NCBI RefSeq assembly: GCF_025145845.1
Contig: NZ_CP102253.1
Location: 930,001 to 994,000, forward strand
Origin: Alistipes shahii WAL 8301
GTDB lineage: Bacteria; Bacteroidota; Bacteroidia; Bacteroidales; Rikenellaceae
DNA length: 64,000 nucleotides
Direction of reading: 5' to 3'
Under the pieces are notes generated by a model that saw nothing but the letters and a program-made list of their open reading frames with translations, did no database searches and was not told the origin of the DNA. Positions 51,182-58,880 of the stretch are shown here, piece by piece; positions within the stretch are counted from its first letter, which is position 1, and every line of letters starts with the position of its first letter. A program made the position numbers and the translations under genes.

Positions 51182-51925
51182 ATGAATTTTACATTAAAGA
51201 TATGGCGTCAAAAGGACGCTAAATCCAAAGGCGCTTTCGAGAGCTACAAGGTGGAGAACATTTCGGCCGACACCTCGTTCCTCGAAATGCTCGACATCCT
51301 GAACAACAATCTCATCCACGAGGGCAAGGAGCCGGTGGCCTTCGACCACGACTGCCGCGAGGGTATCTGCGGCATGTGCTCGCTGCACATCGACGGACAG
51401 GCCCACGGTCCCAGCCAGGGCGCCACGACCTGCCAGATCTACATGCGCAAGTTCAAGGACGGCGCGACGATCACCATCGAGCCGTGGCGCTCGGCAGCGT
51501 TCCCCGTCATCAAGGACCTCGTGGTGAACCGTTCGGCTTACGACCAGATTCTGCAGGCCGGAGGCTTCATCTCGGTGCGCACGAACTCGGTGCCCGACGC
51601 CAACGCCATTCCGATCTCGCAGGCCGACGCCGAGGAGTCGATGGACGCCGCCGCCTGCATCGGCTGCGGAGCCTGCGCCGCGACGTGCAAGAACGGTTCG
51701 GCCATGCTCTTCGTCGCCGCCCGCGTGTCGTCGCTCGCCAAACTGCCCCAGGGCCGTGTCGAGGGTGCGCGCCGCGCCAAGGCGATGGTCGCCAAGATGG
51801 ACGAACTGGGCTTCGGCAACTGCACCAACACGGGAGCCTGCCAGGCCGAGTGCCCCAAGCAGATTTCCATTGCGCATATCGCCCGTCTGAACCGCGAGTT
51901 CCTCTCGGCGAAGTTCGAGGACTAA
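51182..51925 (+). CDS. frdB: Fumarate reductase/succinate dehydrogenase iron-sulfur subunit
   Basis: This 247-residue protein has an N-terminal plant-type [2Fe-2S] domain (CREGICGMCSLHIDG, about 59-73) and a C-terminal domain with cysteine groups for the other two clusters (CIGCGACAATCKNG, about 159-172; CTNTGACQAECPKQI, about 214-228). It links the flavin to the heme subunit. A strong terminator follows. Confidence 0.96.
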   Translation: MNFTLKIWRQKDAKSKGAFESYKVENISADTSFLEMLDILNNNLIHEGKEPVAFDHDCREGICGMCSLHIDGQAHGPSQGATTCQIYMRKFKDGATITIEPWRSAAFPVIKDLVVNRSAYDQILQAGGFISVRTNSVPDANAIPISQADAEESMDAAACIGCGACAATCKNGSAMLFVAARVSSLAKLPQGRVEGARRAKAMVAKMDELGFGNCTNTGACQAECPKQISIAHIARLNREFLSAKFED

Positions 51926-51952
51926 CGACTGTCGCAGCAGCGATAACGACCA

Positions 51953-51980
51953 GGGCCGGAGCGTTGCTCCGGCCCTTTTT
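51953..51980 (+). terminator. Terminator of the fumarate reductase operon
   Basis: Perfect 10-bp stem GGGCCGGAGC/GCTCCGGCCC with a GTT loop and five T. Confidence 0.9.
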
Positions 51981-52167
51981 ATGCCGGGCGATATGCGCGT
52001 CGCGCATCCAGACAGACAATCCCTCCCGGCCTCCCTTTGAAGGGGGGGGGGAGAAGAGCCCCCGCCGAACCGCGAGTTCCTCTCCGGCGCATACCCCCCC
52101 CCGAACCCCAAATTGCCGCCGTTCTAAATATAGGTATGAAAAATAATTTCAAAAAATAATGTACTCT
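51981..52167. repeat. G-tract intergenic region with scrambled copies of the frdB 3' end
   Basis: No gene is supported. A 17-bp copy of the frdB end (AACCGCGAGTTCCTCTC, 51890-51906) recurs at 52068-52084. A 14-bp stretch of frdB (GCGCATATCGCCCG) occurs inverted near 51982-51996. Runs of ten G and nine C are also present, with CCTCCCTTT...GGGGGGG forming a stem. It looks like a rearranged or repeat-derived spacer. Confidence 0.5.
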
Positions 52168-52201
52168 GTATTACATAATACTAAAATTCGTATTATATTT
52201 G
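52168..52201 (+). promoter_or_regulatory. Promoter and palindromic operator of the PspC/PadR operon
   Basis: The palindrome GTATTACATAATAC (52168-52181) lies 12 bp upstream of the -7 box TATATTTG (52194-52201). A partial copy of its half-site, GTATTAT, overlaps the box. It is a candidate site for the PadR-like protein encoded by the third gene of the operon. Confidence 0.55.
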
Positions 52202-52258
52202 CATTGTAATAATAGTAAAACCCGCAAAACATCAAACCGCGACAATACTTTTACGACC

Positions 52259-52798
52259 ATGAAAGAGACTGTAAACGTAAACATCGGCTCCGTGGCATTC
52301 ATCCTCGACGAGGACGCCTACCGGGTACTGGGCAGCTATTTCGACGACATCCGGCGGCGCCTGCCGGAGGGTGACGCCGAAACGATGGGCGACATCGAGG
52401 CCCGTGTGGCGGAGATATTCCGCGAGCGGGTCGCCTCGCCCATGCGGGTCATTACGCTCGACGTCGTCCGTGCGACGATGGCCCAGATGGGCAGTCCGGC
52501 CGATTTCGGCGAACCCCGCGGCGCGGAGCGGTCCGAGTCCGCCGAGGGAGGGACCGGAACCGAATCCGCCGAACAGCCGCCCCTGCGCAAACTCTACCGC
52601 TCGCGCACCGAGCGTTCGATCGCCGGCATCTGCGGGGGTCTCGCCGCGTACTTCGACTCCGACCCGACGCTGATCCGGCTGCTGATGCTCCTGCTGATCC
52701 TTTTCGGCGGACTTTCGATCTGGGCCTACATCATCCTCTGGATCGTCATTCCCGAGGAGCCGGCCCGAAAATTCAATATCAACAGCAAAAACCGATAA
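52259..52798 (+). CDS. PspC-domain membrane protein
   Basis: This 179-residue protein has its start set at the ATG at 52259 (MKETVNVNIGSVAFILDEDAY). The N-terminal soluble region (about 1-95) matches the first 90 residues of the larger protein at 54188 in pattern (IARV/IEARIAE, a short helix and MGSxxD). A PspC domain follows at about 112-170 (RSRTERSIAGICGGLAAYF and two hydrophobic stretches). PspC proteins belong to envelope stress responses. It is the first of five genes with gaps of 4-22 bp. Confidence 0.87.
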   Translation: MKETVNVNIGSVAFILDEDAYRVLGSYFDDIRRRLPEGDAETMGDIEARVAEIFRERVASPMRVITLDVVRATMAQMGSPADFGEPRGAERSESAEGGTGTESAEQPPLRKLYRSRTERSIAGICGGLAAYFDSDPTLIRLLMLLLILFGGLSIWAYIILWIVIPEEPARKFNINSKNR

Positions 52799-52802
52799 AA
52801 TC

Positions 52803-53012
52803 ATGGCAACGAACGAAAACAGACGGTTATTCCGTTCCCAAGACAGCATTATCGCAGGCGTCTGTGCCGGCCTGGCCGAATTCTTCGGACTCGATACATC
52901 ACTGGTACGCATCGCAACCCTGCTCCTGATCTTCTTCGGAGGTCTCTCGCTCTGGGTTTACATCATCCTCTGGCTGATCGTTCCCAAAGCCCCCAAAAGG
53001 TTAAACGCATAG
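52803..53012 (+). CDS. Small PspC-domain protein
   Basis: This 69-residue protein consists almost only of a PspC domain: RLFRSQDSIIAGVCAGLAEF, LDTSLVRIATLLLIFF and a second hydrophobic stretch ending in LIVPKAPKR. It lies 4 bp after the previous PspC gene and 4 bp before the padR-like gene. Confidence 0.9.
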   Translation: MATNENRRLFRSQDSIIAGVCAGLAEFFGLDTSLVRIATLLLIFFGGLSLWVYIILWLIVPKAPKRLNA

Positions 53013-53016
53013 CACC

Positions 53017-53352
53017 ATGGCTGAAGACAACGTAAAGGCGCAAATGCGCAAAGGAATTCTGGAGTACTGCATCCTCGCCATTCTCTCCCGCGAGGACTCG
53101 TATGCTCCGAAGATCATCGCCGAACTCAAGCAGGCCGAGATGATCGTAGTCGAGGGTACGCTCTACCCGATCCTCACCCGGCAGAAAAATGCCGGACTGC
53201 TGACCTACCGCTGGGAGGAATCCCCGCAGGGTCCGCCCCGCAAGTACTACACGCTCACGGACAAAGGCCGCGAATACCTCGCAACGCTCGACGAAGCCTG
53301 GGATGAACTCGTCGGACAGATCCAACTCATCCGCCACGGAAAAAACAATTAA
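53017..53352 (+). CDS. PadR-family transcriptional regulator
   Basis: This 111-residue winged-helix protein has KGILEYCILAILSREDSYAP (about 12-31), VVEGTLYPILTRQKNAGLL and the wing GPPRKYYTLTDKGREYLATL (about 71-90). PadR proteins often repress their own operon and sense envelope or chemical stress. The palindrome upstream of the first gene of this operon is a likely binding site. Confidence 0.92.
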   Translation: MAEDNVKAQMRKGILEYCILAILSREDSYAPKIIAELKQAEMIVVEGTLYPILTRQKNAGLLTYRWEESPQGPPRKYYTLTDKGREYLATLDEAWDELVGQIQLIRHGKNN

Positions 53353-53370
53353 CCCCCAAAAAACAAAACC

Positions 53371-54165
53371 ATGAAAAAACTCCTGCTGATAGCCGTCCTG
53401 ATCGCAGCGTGCCTCTCCGCAACCGCTTATGTCGCCTGCGTCGCAGCGCCCCTGCTGGGCAAAAACATCAAGGGCAGCGGCAAGATCGTCACCAAAACCG
53501 TTCCGGCACCCGATTTCGACGGCATCGAAGCCTCGCGCGCCGTGAAAGTCGTCATCTCGGACAAGGTGTCGGACATCCGCATCGAAGCCGACGACAACCT
53601 GATCGACCTGGTGGTGGTCCGGGCCGTCAAGGGCAAACTCGAAGCCACCCTCGATCAAAAGGTGAACAACATCCAGAACGGCAACGTCACGATCACCGTC
53701 CCGGCCAACGGGAAAATCCGCTCGCTCGACGCTTCGAGCGCCTCGAAGATCATCGGCGAGACGACGCTCAAAGCCGGCAAATTCAGCATCGAGGCTTCGA
53801 GCGCCGCCAAGATCAAAGCCGCGGTGGAAGCCGTCTCCTGCACCATCGAAACATCGAGCGCCTCGAAGGTCGAGGCCTCGGTCGAGGCCGAAAGCTGTTC
53901 GCTCGACGCATCGAGCGCATCGAAAATCATCCTCGAAGGTTCCGCCGGGACGTTCAGGGCCGACATGAGTTCGGCATCGAAACTCAACGCCGAAAAATTC
54001 TCGGCCGTCAACGCCTCGATCGACACATCGAGCGCCGCCAGCGCTTCGATCGATTGCAGCGGAAAACTCACCGCCAGCGCATCGAGCGGCTCGTCGGTCC
54101 GCTACTCGGGCGACTGCCAGACTTCGCTGGAAAAGTCGAGCGGCGGCAGCATCCGCAAACTCTGA
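53371..54165 (+). CDS. DUF2807 (GIN domain) exported protein
   Basis: This 264-residue protein has an N-terminal signal sequence (about 1-20) and a beta-helix-like repeat region (about 45-255) with many repeats of the pattern SSASKI/V. The opening IKGSGKIVTKTVPAPDFDGI and VKVVISDKVSDIRIEADDN fit the head GIN domain (DUF2807). In Bacteroidota these proteins regularly accompany PspC and PadR genes. The function is unknown; periplasmic or surface placement is inferred. Confidence 0.9.
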   Translation: MKKLLLIAVLIAACLSATAYVACVAAPLLGKNIKGSGKIVTKTVPAPDFDGIEASRAVKVVISDKVSDIRIEADDNLIDLVVVRAVKGKLEATLDQKVNNIQNGNVTITVPANGKIRSLDASSASKIIGETTLKAGKFSIEASSAAKIKAAVEAVSCTIETSSASKVEASVEAESCSLDASSASKIILEGSAGTFRADMSSASKLNAEKFSAVNASIDTSSAASASIDCSGKLTASASSGSSVRYSGDCQTSLEKSSGGSIRKL

Positions 54166-54187
54166 ATTCCGAAACGACGCGACAACC

Positions 54188-55537
54188 ATGAAAGAGGTTA
54201 AAAAATGCAGCATCTCGGGCGTGGCGTTCACGATGGACGCCGACGCTTACGAGGCCCTCGAAACCTACCTCGAGAGCCTCAAGACAACCTATAAGGACAC
54301 GGCCGACGGCGCGGAGATCGTCGCCGACATCGAAGCCCGCATCGCGGAACTGATCCTCTCGGCGCAGGATAACACCCGCATCGTGGAGAAACCGCTGATC
54401 CTGAACATCATCCGGCAGATGGGCTCGGCCGAGGACATCTCCCGGGAGAGCGTCGACCGCGACCTGCACTGCGACACGCCGCGCATCCCCCGCCGGCTCT
54501 ACCGCGACACGGAAAACGCCAAGCTGGGCGGCGTCTGCGCCGGAATCGGCAAATATTTCGACATCGACCCAGTGTGGGTGCGCCTCGGGCTGTTTCTGCC
54601 CCTGCTGTTCACCTGCTTCGGGTGGATTCCCTTCCTGCACTGGTTCAGCCCGATGTTCGGCAACCTGTTCGGCATCTTCCTGATCTGCTATTTCATCATG
54701 TGGTTCGCCGTTCCGGCGGCCCGTTCGGCGCGGCAGAAACTCGAAATGAACGGCGAGAAGATCACCGCACAATCCATCGGCGAGGTCACCGCGGCCACCG
54801 CCACGGCCTGCGCCGAACCCGACGCCAAGGCCAAACCGATCGTCGCCGAAGTCGTATCGGTCTTCGGCAAGGTGGTGCTGATCCTGCTGAAAATCATCGC
54901 CGGGTTCATCGTCTTCGGACTCATCATGGCGGCCTGCGCCCTGATCATCGGCATGTTCGCCCTGATCGTCGGCGGAGAGGGTTTCTTCACGCCCGCCGTC
55001 TTCGGCAACACGGTGTCGATCTGGATCGCGAGTCTGGGCATCCTGGCCACGCTCATCCCCATCATCCTGCTGATCTACGTGCTGATGTGCCTGATCGCCT
55101 CGCGCAAACCCGGCGGCAAGACCGTGCTGGCCATCTTCCTGCTGTGGCTGGCCTCGATCATCGCCGTATCGTGCGTGGCCATCCGCGAGAACGTGGGCGA
55201 CAAGTTCCGGACGAAACGCAGGGTCCTCGAACAGGTGTTCCAGAGCGAAATCGTCATCGACGGCGACACCACCACCCTCGAACGCCTGCTGGAAGATTAC
55301 GACGACGAAAGCGTGATCGAGGAGGGCCGCAAGACGCTCCACATCTCCGTGCCCTCGAAATCCATCGACATCACCGTCGACAAGAAGCAGGGCGAACTGC
55401 GGGTCAACGCCGACGGCCGGAAGGTCTCGGTCAAAGCCTCCGAGACCGGCGACGAAGCCTCGGTGACGATCCGCCGGGAAACCGACGCCGCCGACAGCGC
55501 AAAAACGACCCGCGGCAGCGCCGCCCGGTCCCGGTAA
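54188..55537 (+). CDS. Large PspC-domain membrane protein
   Basis: This 449-residue protein has an N-terminal cytoplasmic region (about 1-95) like that of the 52259 product. A PspC domain follows (about 103-180, RRLYRDTENAKLGGVCAGIGKYF), and then a membrane region with about four segments (about 220-340) and a soluble C-terminal tail (about 345-449). The tail is rich in charged residues. It is the last gene of the five-gene operon. Confidence 0.88.
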   Translation: MKEVKKCSISGVAFTMDADAYEALETYLESLKTTYKDTADGAEIVADIEARIAELILSAQDNTRIVEKPLILNIIRQMGSAEDISRESVDRDLHCDTPRIPRRLYRDTENAKLGGVCAGIGKYFDIDPVWVRLGLFLPLLFTCFGWIPFLHWFSPMFGNLFGIFLICYFIMWFAVPAARSARQKLEMNGEKITAQSIGEVTAATATACAEPDAKAKPIVAEVVSVFGKVVLILLKIIAGFIVFGLIMAACALIIGMFALIVGGEGFFTPAVFGNTVSIWIASLGILATLIPIILLIYVLMCLIASRKPGGKTVLAIFLLWLASIIAVSCVAIRENVGDKFRTKRRVLEQVFQSEIVIDGDTTTLERLLEDYDDESVIEEGRKTLHISVPSKSIDITVDKKQGELRVNADGRKVSVKASETGDEASVTIRRETDAADSAKTTRGSAARSR

Positions 55538-55580
55538 GCGAAGCCGGAAATCATTCGCGTTAAAATAAAAAGTTCCCGGA

Positions 55581-55615
55581 AATACGGGCGGCATCCTTTT
55601 TGGGCCGCCCGTATT
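55581..55615. terminator. Terminator between the PspC operon and pfkA
   Basis: A 12-bp stem (AATACGGGCGGC/GCCGCCCGTATT) is followed by a T run. Its T run overlaps the -33 box of the pfkA promoter. Confidence 0.8.
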
Positions 55616-55647
55616 TTTGAAATTTTTGAAATATTTTCGTACCTTTG
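55616..55647 (+). promoter_or_regulatory. pfkA promoter
   Basis: TTTG at 55616-55619, a 20-bp spacer and TACCTTTG at 55640-55647 give a full Bacteroidota consensus, 28 bp before the ATG. Confidence 0.75.
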
Positions 55648-55675
55648 AACGGTTTTGTTTTTAACAAATGAGAGT

Positions 55676-56656
55676 ATGGCCGGAATCAAGAGCATAGGCA
55701 TTCTGACATCGGGCGGCGACGCGCCGGGCATGAATGCGGCAATCCGCGCGGTGACGCGCAGCGCAATCTACAACGGATTTACCGTAAAAGGAATCATGCG
55801 CGGATTCAAAGGTTTGGTATTCAACGAGATCGTTGAATTCAAATCGCAGAGCGTGAGCAACATCATCCAGCTGGGCGGCACGATTCTGAAAACCGCCCGC
55901 AGCGAGGAGTTCAAGACCGTGGAAGGCCGCAAGGCGGCTTACGACAACATGGTGGCCGCGGGCATCGACGCTCTGGTGGTGATCGGCGGCGACGGATCGC
56001 TGACCGGCGCGGGACTTTTCGCCGAGGAATACAACGTGCCGATCGTGGGGCTTCCCGGAACGATCGACAACGACCTCGGAGGCACGGACTCGACGATCGG
56101 CTACGACACGGCGCTGAATACGATCATGGAGTCGGTCGACAAACTGCGCGACACGGCGTCAAGCCACGAACGCCTCTTTTTCGTCGAGGTGATGGGCCAC
56201 ACGGCGGGTTACCTGGCGCTCAACAGCGCCATCGCGACGGGTTCCGAGGCGGCGATCATCCCGGAGATGGAGACCGAGGTCGACCAGCTGGCGGAACTGA
56301 TCAACCACGGGTTCCGCAAGAGCAAGAACTCGGCGATCGTGATCGTCGCGGAGAATCCCAAGACGGGCGGCGCCACGGCGCTGGCCGAACGTGTGAAGAA
56401 GGAGTTCCCGCAGTACGACGCGCGAGTGACGATTCTGGGCCATATCCAGCGCGGCGGCTCGCCGACGGCCGTGGACCGCATCCTCGCCTCGCGCATGGGC
56501 GAAGCAGCCATCGAGGCGATCCTCGACGGACAGCGCAACGTGATGATCGGCACGATGAACGGCAAGATCGTCTACGTGCCCTTCGCCAAGGCCATCAAAC
56601 ACGACAAAGGCATCGACCGCGGAGCGCTGGAACTGGTGAAAATCCTGTCGATTTAG
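55676..56656 (+). CDS. pfkA: ATP-dependent 6-phosphofructokinase
   Basis: This 326-residue glycolytic enzyme phosphorylates fructose 6-phosphate. The ATG at 55676 gives the standard start MAGIKSIGILTSGGDAPGMN. The ATP-binding GGDGSLTGA (about 103-111) and the catalytic loop GTIDNDLGGTDSTIGYDTA (about 125-143) are present, with Gly before SL as in ATP-using enzymes. The substrate motif EVMGHTAG (about 169-176) is also visible. Confidence 0.95.
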   Translation: MAGIKSIGILTSGGDAPGMNAAIRAVTRSAIYNGFTVKGIMRGFKGLVFNEIVEFKSQSVSNIIQLGGTILKTARSEEFKTVEGRKAAYDNMVAAGIDALVVIGGDGSLTGAGLFAEEYNVPIVGLPGTIDNDLGGTDSTIGYDTALNTIMESVDKLRDTASSHERLFFVEVMGHTAGYLALNSAIATGSEAAIIPEMETEVDQLAELINHGFRKSKNSAIVIVAENPKTGGATALAERVKKEFPQYDARVTILGHIQRGGSPTAVDRILASRMGEAAIEAILDGQRNVMIGTMNGKIVYVPFAKAIKHDKGIDRGALELVKILSI

Positions 56657-56725
56657 ACAGCTCCGCCTGCCCGCCGCGAACGGCCGCAATGCAAACGAAT
56701 TCAACAAAAACCCGAACATAAGCGA

Positions 56726-57727
56726 ATGAAACGCGTAATTGGCATCGGCAACGCCCTGACCGACATGCTGGTCAACCTGAAAACCGACTCCGTGCTGGGG
56801 AGGTTCAAATTAGCCAAAGGCTCGATGAGCCTCGTGGACACCCGGCTCCAGACCGAAATTTCGAAATCGGTGGCCGGACTCCCCTATTCCCTCTCGCTCG
56901 GAGGATCGGCCGGCAACACCATCCGCGCCATGGCGCAGCTGGGTTGCAGCGTCGGGTTCATCGGCAAGGTGGGCCCCGACACCACGGGCGACTTCTTCGT
57001 GCAGGCGCTGGACAACCTCGGCATCGAGCCGATCATTTTCCGGGGCAGGGAGCGTTCGGGCAAATGCGTGTCGCTGATCTCCGCCGACGGCGAGCGCACG
57101 ATGGTCACCCACCTCGGCGCGGCGCTCGAACTCTCGGCCGGAGAGATCGAGCCGTCGATTTTCGAGGGGTACGACTGCCTCTACGTCGAAGGTTATCTGG
57201 TGCAGAACCACGACCTGATCCTCAAGGCCGCCCGTACGGCCAAGAAGTGCGGCCTGAAGGTCGCCATCGACCTGGCCAGCTTCAACATCGTGGCCGAGAA
57301 CCTCGAATTCCTGCGCGGGCTGGTGAGCGAGCACGTCGACATCGTTTTCGCCAACGAGGACGAGGCCAAGACCTTCACCTGCGAGGCCGAGCCGCTGAAC
57401 GCCCTCCAGGCCATTTCGCAGATGTGCGAACTGGCCGTCGTGAAGATCGGCACGAAAGGCGCGCTGATCAAACAGGGCGAGGAGGTCGTACACGTGGGCA
57501 TCATGGCCGCGGCCAAGCGCGTGGACACCACGGGAGCGGGCGATTTCTACGCCGCCGGATTCCTGGCGGGGCTTTGCGACGGACTTTCGCTGCGCCAGTG
57601 CGGCACGATCGGCGCCATCACCGCCGGCAAGGTGATCGAAGTCGTCGGCACGACCTTCGGCGAGGAGGCCTGGGCCGACATCCACCGGCTGGTGAACAAG
57701 GTCAAAAACGAAAAGTACCTGTTTTAA
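56726..57727 (+). CDS. PfkB-family kinase, adenosine kinase-like
   Basis: This 333-residue ribokinase-fold enzyme has the N-terminal GIGNALTDMLVNL, substrate-binding LGGSAGNTIRAMAQLG (about 58-73) and the C-terminal anion hole and catalytic Asp in DTTGAGDFYAAGFLAG (about 270-285). The sequence is closest in pattern to adenosine kinases of Bacteroidota. Sugar kinases share the fold, so the substrate is not certain. It lies 69 bp after pfkA and probably shares its transcript. Confidence 0.88.
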   Translation: MKRVIGIGNALTDMLVNLKTDSVLGRFKLAKGSMSLVDTRLQTEISKSVAGLPYSLSLGGSAGNTIRAMAQLGCSVGFIGKVGPDTTGDFFVQALDNLGIEPIIFRGRERSGKCVSLISADGERTMVTHLGAALELSAGEIEPSIFEGYDCLYVEGYLVQNHDLILKAARTAKKCGLKVAIDLASFNIVAENLEFLRGLVSEHVDIVFANEDEAKTFTCEAEPLNALQAISQMCELAVVKIGTKGALIKQGEEVVHVGIMAAAKRVDTTGAGDFYAAGFLAGLCDGLSLRQCGTIGAITAGKVIEVVGTTFGEEAWADIHRLVNKVKNEKYLF

Positions 57728-57769
57728 ATACAAAGGGTTGAACAAATGTTCAGCCCTTTGTATTTAAAA
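57722..57769. terminator. Long bidirectional terminator hairpin
   Basis: About 22 bp on each side (TTTTAAATACAAAGGG with its complement CCCTTTGTATTTAAAA) pair with one mismatch around a short loop. It includes the stop codon of the PfkB-family gene. Confidence 0.85.
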
Positions 57770-57911
57770 CAGCAGCGCATACCGGAATCACAACCAATTT
57801 TCTTCCGGAGAATTCGCTGTCGCCCAGCGTTCCGCCGTATTTACAATTCTGCCCCACCCCAAATCCCTCCCTCGGGAGGGGCTTATCGCATGCGACCAAA
57901 GTCTGCAACTC

Positions 57912-58811
57912 CTAATTTTTAATTTTCGTGAACAGCCCCCGGCTGATTTCCAGACGCATGCGCAGCAGCCACCGCGATTTGCGGGGCGGCATCGTGCAGC
58001 AGAGCACGAGCGTCGCCGCCCATTTGGCGATCTCCAGCACGAAGGTCTTCGGCAGCCGGCGGTGGATTTCGGCCCGCAGCCGCTGGCTCACCCCGACGTT
58101 GTAGCTCAACCGCCGGAAATAAGCCCCGGTGAGTTTCGCCGGCGGAATGATGTGCCACATCACCGCCCCCGGCACATACCAGATCGTCTCGCCGCCGAGC
58201 AGGAGACGTTCGAAAAAGTCGTTCTCCTCGCCGCCGATCAACTCGCCGTTCACGCGCCCCAGCGTCGGATCGAACCCCCCGTAACCGGCCAGCCCCGCAC
58301 GGCGGAAAGCCATATTGCCGCCCCCGGGAACGCGTCCCGCCGGGAACGGACGCACCCGCTCTCCGAAATCCATCGGATTGGCGATCGGCATTTCGACGTA
58401 TTTCGACATCCACGCCGGACGTCCCGCGGGGTATTCGGCGACGATGCGCCCCCCGGCCACGACGGCCCCGGGACGGGTTTCGAAGAATTCGAGATAGGCG
58501 CGCAGAAACCCCTCGTTGACCCGTTCGTCGTCGTCGATGAAGGCCACCAGCGGCGCCTGCGCCTCCCGCAGTCCGCGGTTGCGGGCGTACGACACCCCCG
58601 GTCCCTCCTCCGCGACGAGCCGCAGGCCGCACCCGGGATGCGCCGCGGCAAAGGCCGCGAAACGCGCCTCGGTGTCGTCCGTGGAGTTGTTGCTCACCAC
58701 CACGCACTCCCACTCGTCGCGCGGAAGATCCTGCCGCACGACGGATTCGAGCGCCGCAACGAGTTGTGCGGCACGGTTGTGGGTGGGAATGACGAGCGAG
58801 ATTCGAATCAT
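57912..58811 (-). CDS. Family 2 glycosyltransferase
   Basis: This 299-residue protein starts at the ATG at 58811 (MIRISLVIPTHNRAAQLVAAL). It has the GT-A nucleotide-binding motifs VVVSNNSTDDTEA (about 37-49) and AFIDDDERVNEGF (about 88-100, DDD metal site) and the acceptor-region EENDFFERL (about 185-195). The C-terminal 60 residues are hydrophobic and basic and may sit on the membrane. It stands alone between terminators. The long reading frame continuing upstream is antisense to dsbD and is not part of this gene. Confidence 0.9.
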   Translation of the reverse strand: MIRISLVIPTHNRAAQLVAALESVVRQDLPRDEWECVVVSNNSTDDTEARFAAFAAAHPGCGLRLVAEEGPGVSYARNRGLREAQAPLVAFIDDDERVNEGFLRAYLEFFETRPGAVVAGGRIVAEYPAGRPAWMSKYVEMPIANPMDFGERVRPFPAGRVPGGGNMAFRRAGLAGYGGFDPTLGRVNGELIGGEENDFFERLLLGGETIWYVPGAVMWHIIPPAKLTGAYFRRLSYNVGVSQRLRAEIHRRLPKTFVLEIAKWAATLVLCCTMPPRKSRWLLRMRLEISRGLFTKIKN

Positions 58812-58815
58812 CGTG

Positions 58816-58823
58816 CGAATGTA
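58816..58823 (-). promoter_or_regulatory. -7 box TACATTCG, 4 bp from the glycosyltransferase start
   Basis: On the minus strand TACATTCG is followed by CACG and ATG at 58811. The transcript would begin at or near the start codon. Confidence 0.45.
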
Positions 58824-58846
58824 GCAATTTATCCGTAAAAAACCCG

Positions 58847-58854
58847 TATATTTG
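58847..58854 (+). promoter_or_regulatory. -7 box TATATTTG of dsbD
   Basis: It matches TAnnTTTG and lies 26 bp before the ATG at 58881, divergent from the glycosyltransferase promoter. Confidence 0.6.
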
Positions 58855-58880
58855 TCCGAAATATAAAAAGCGACACGACT

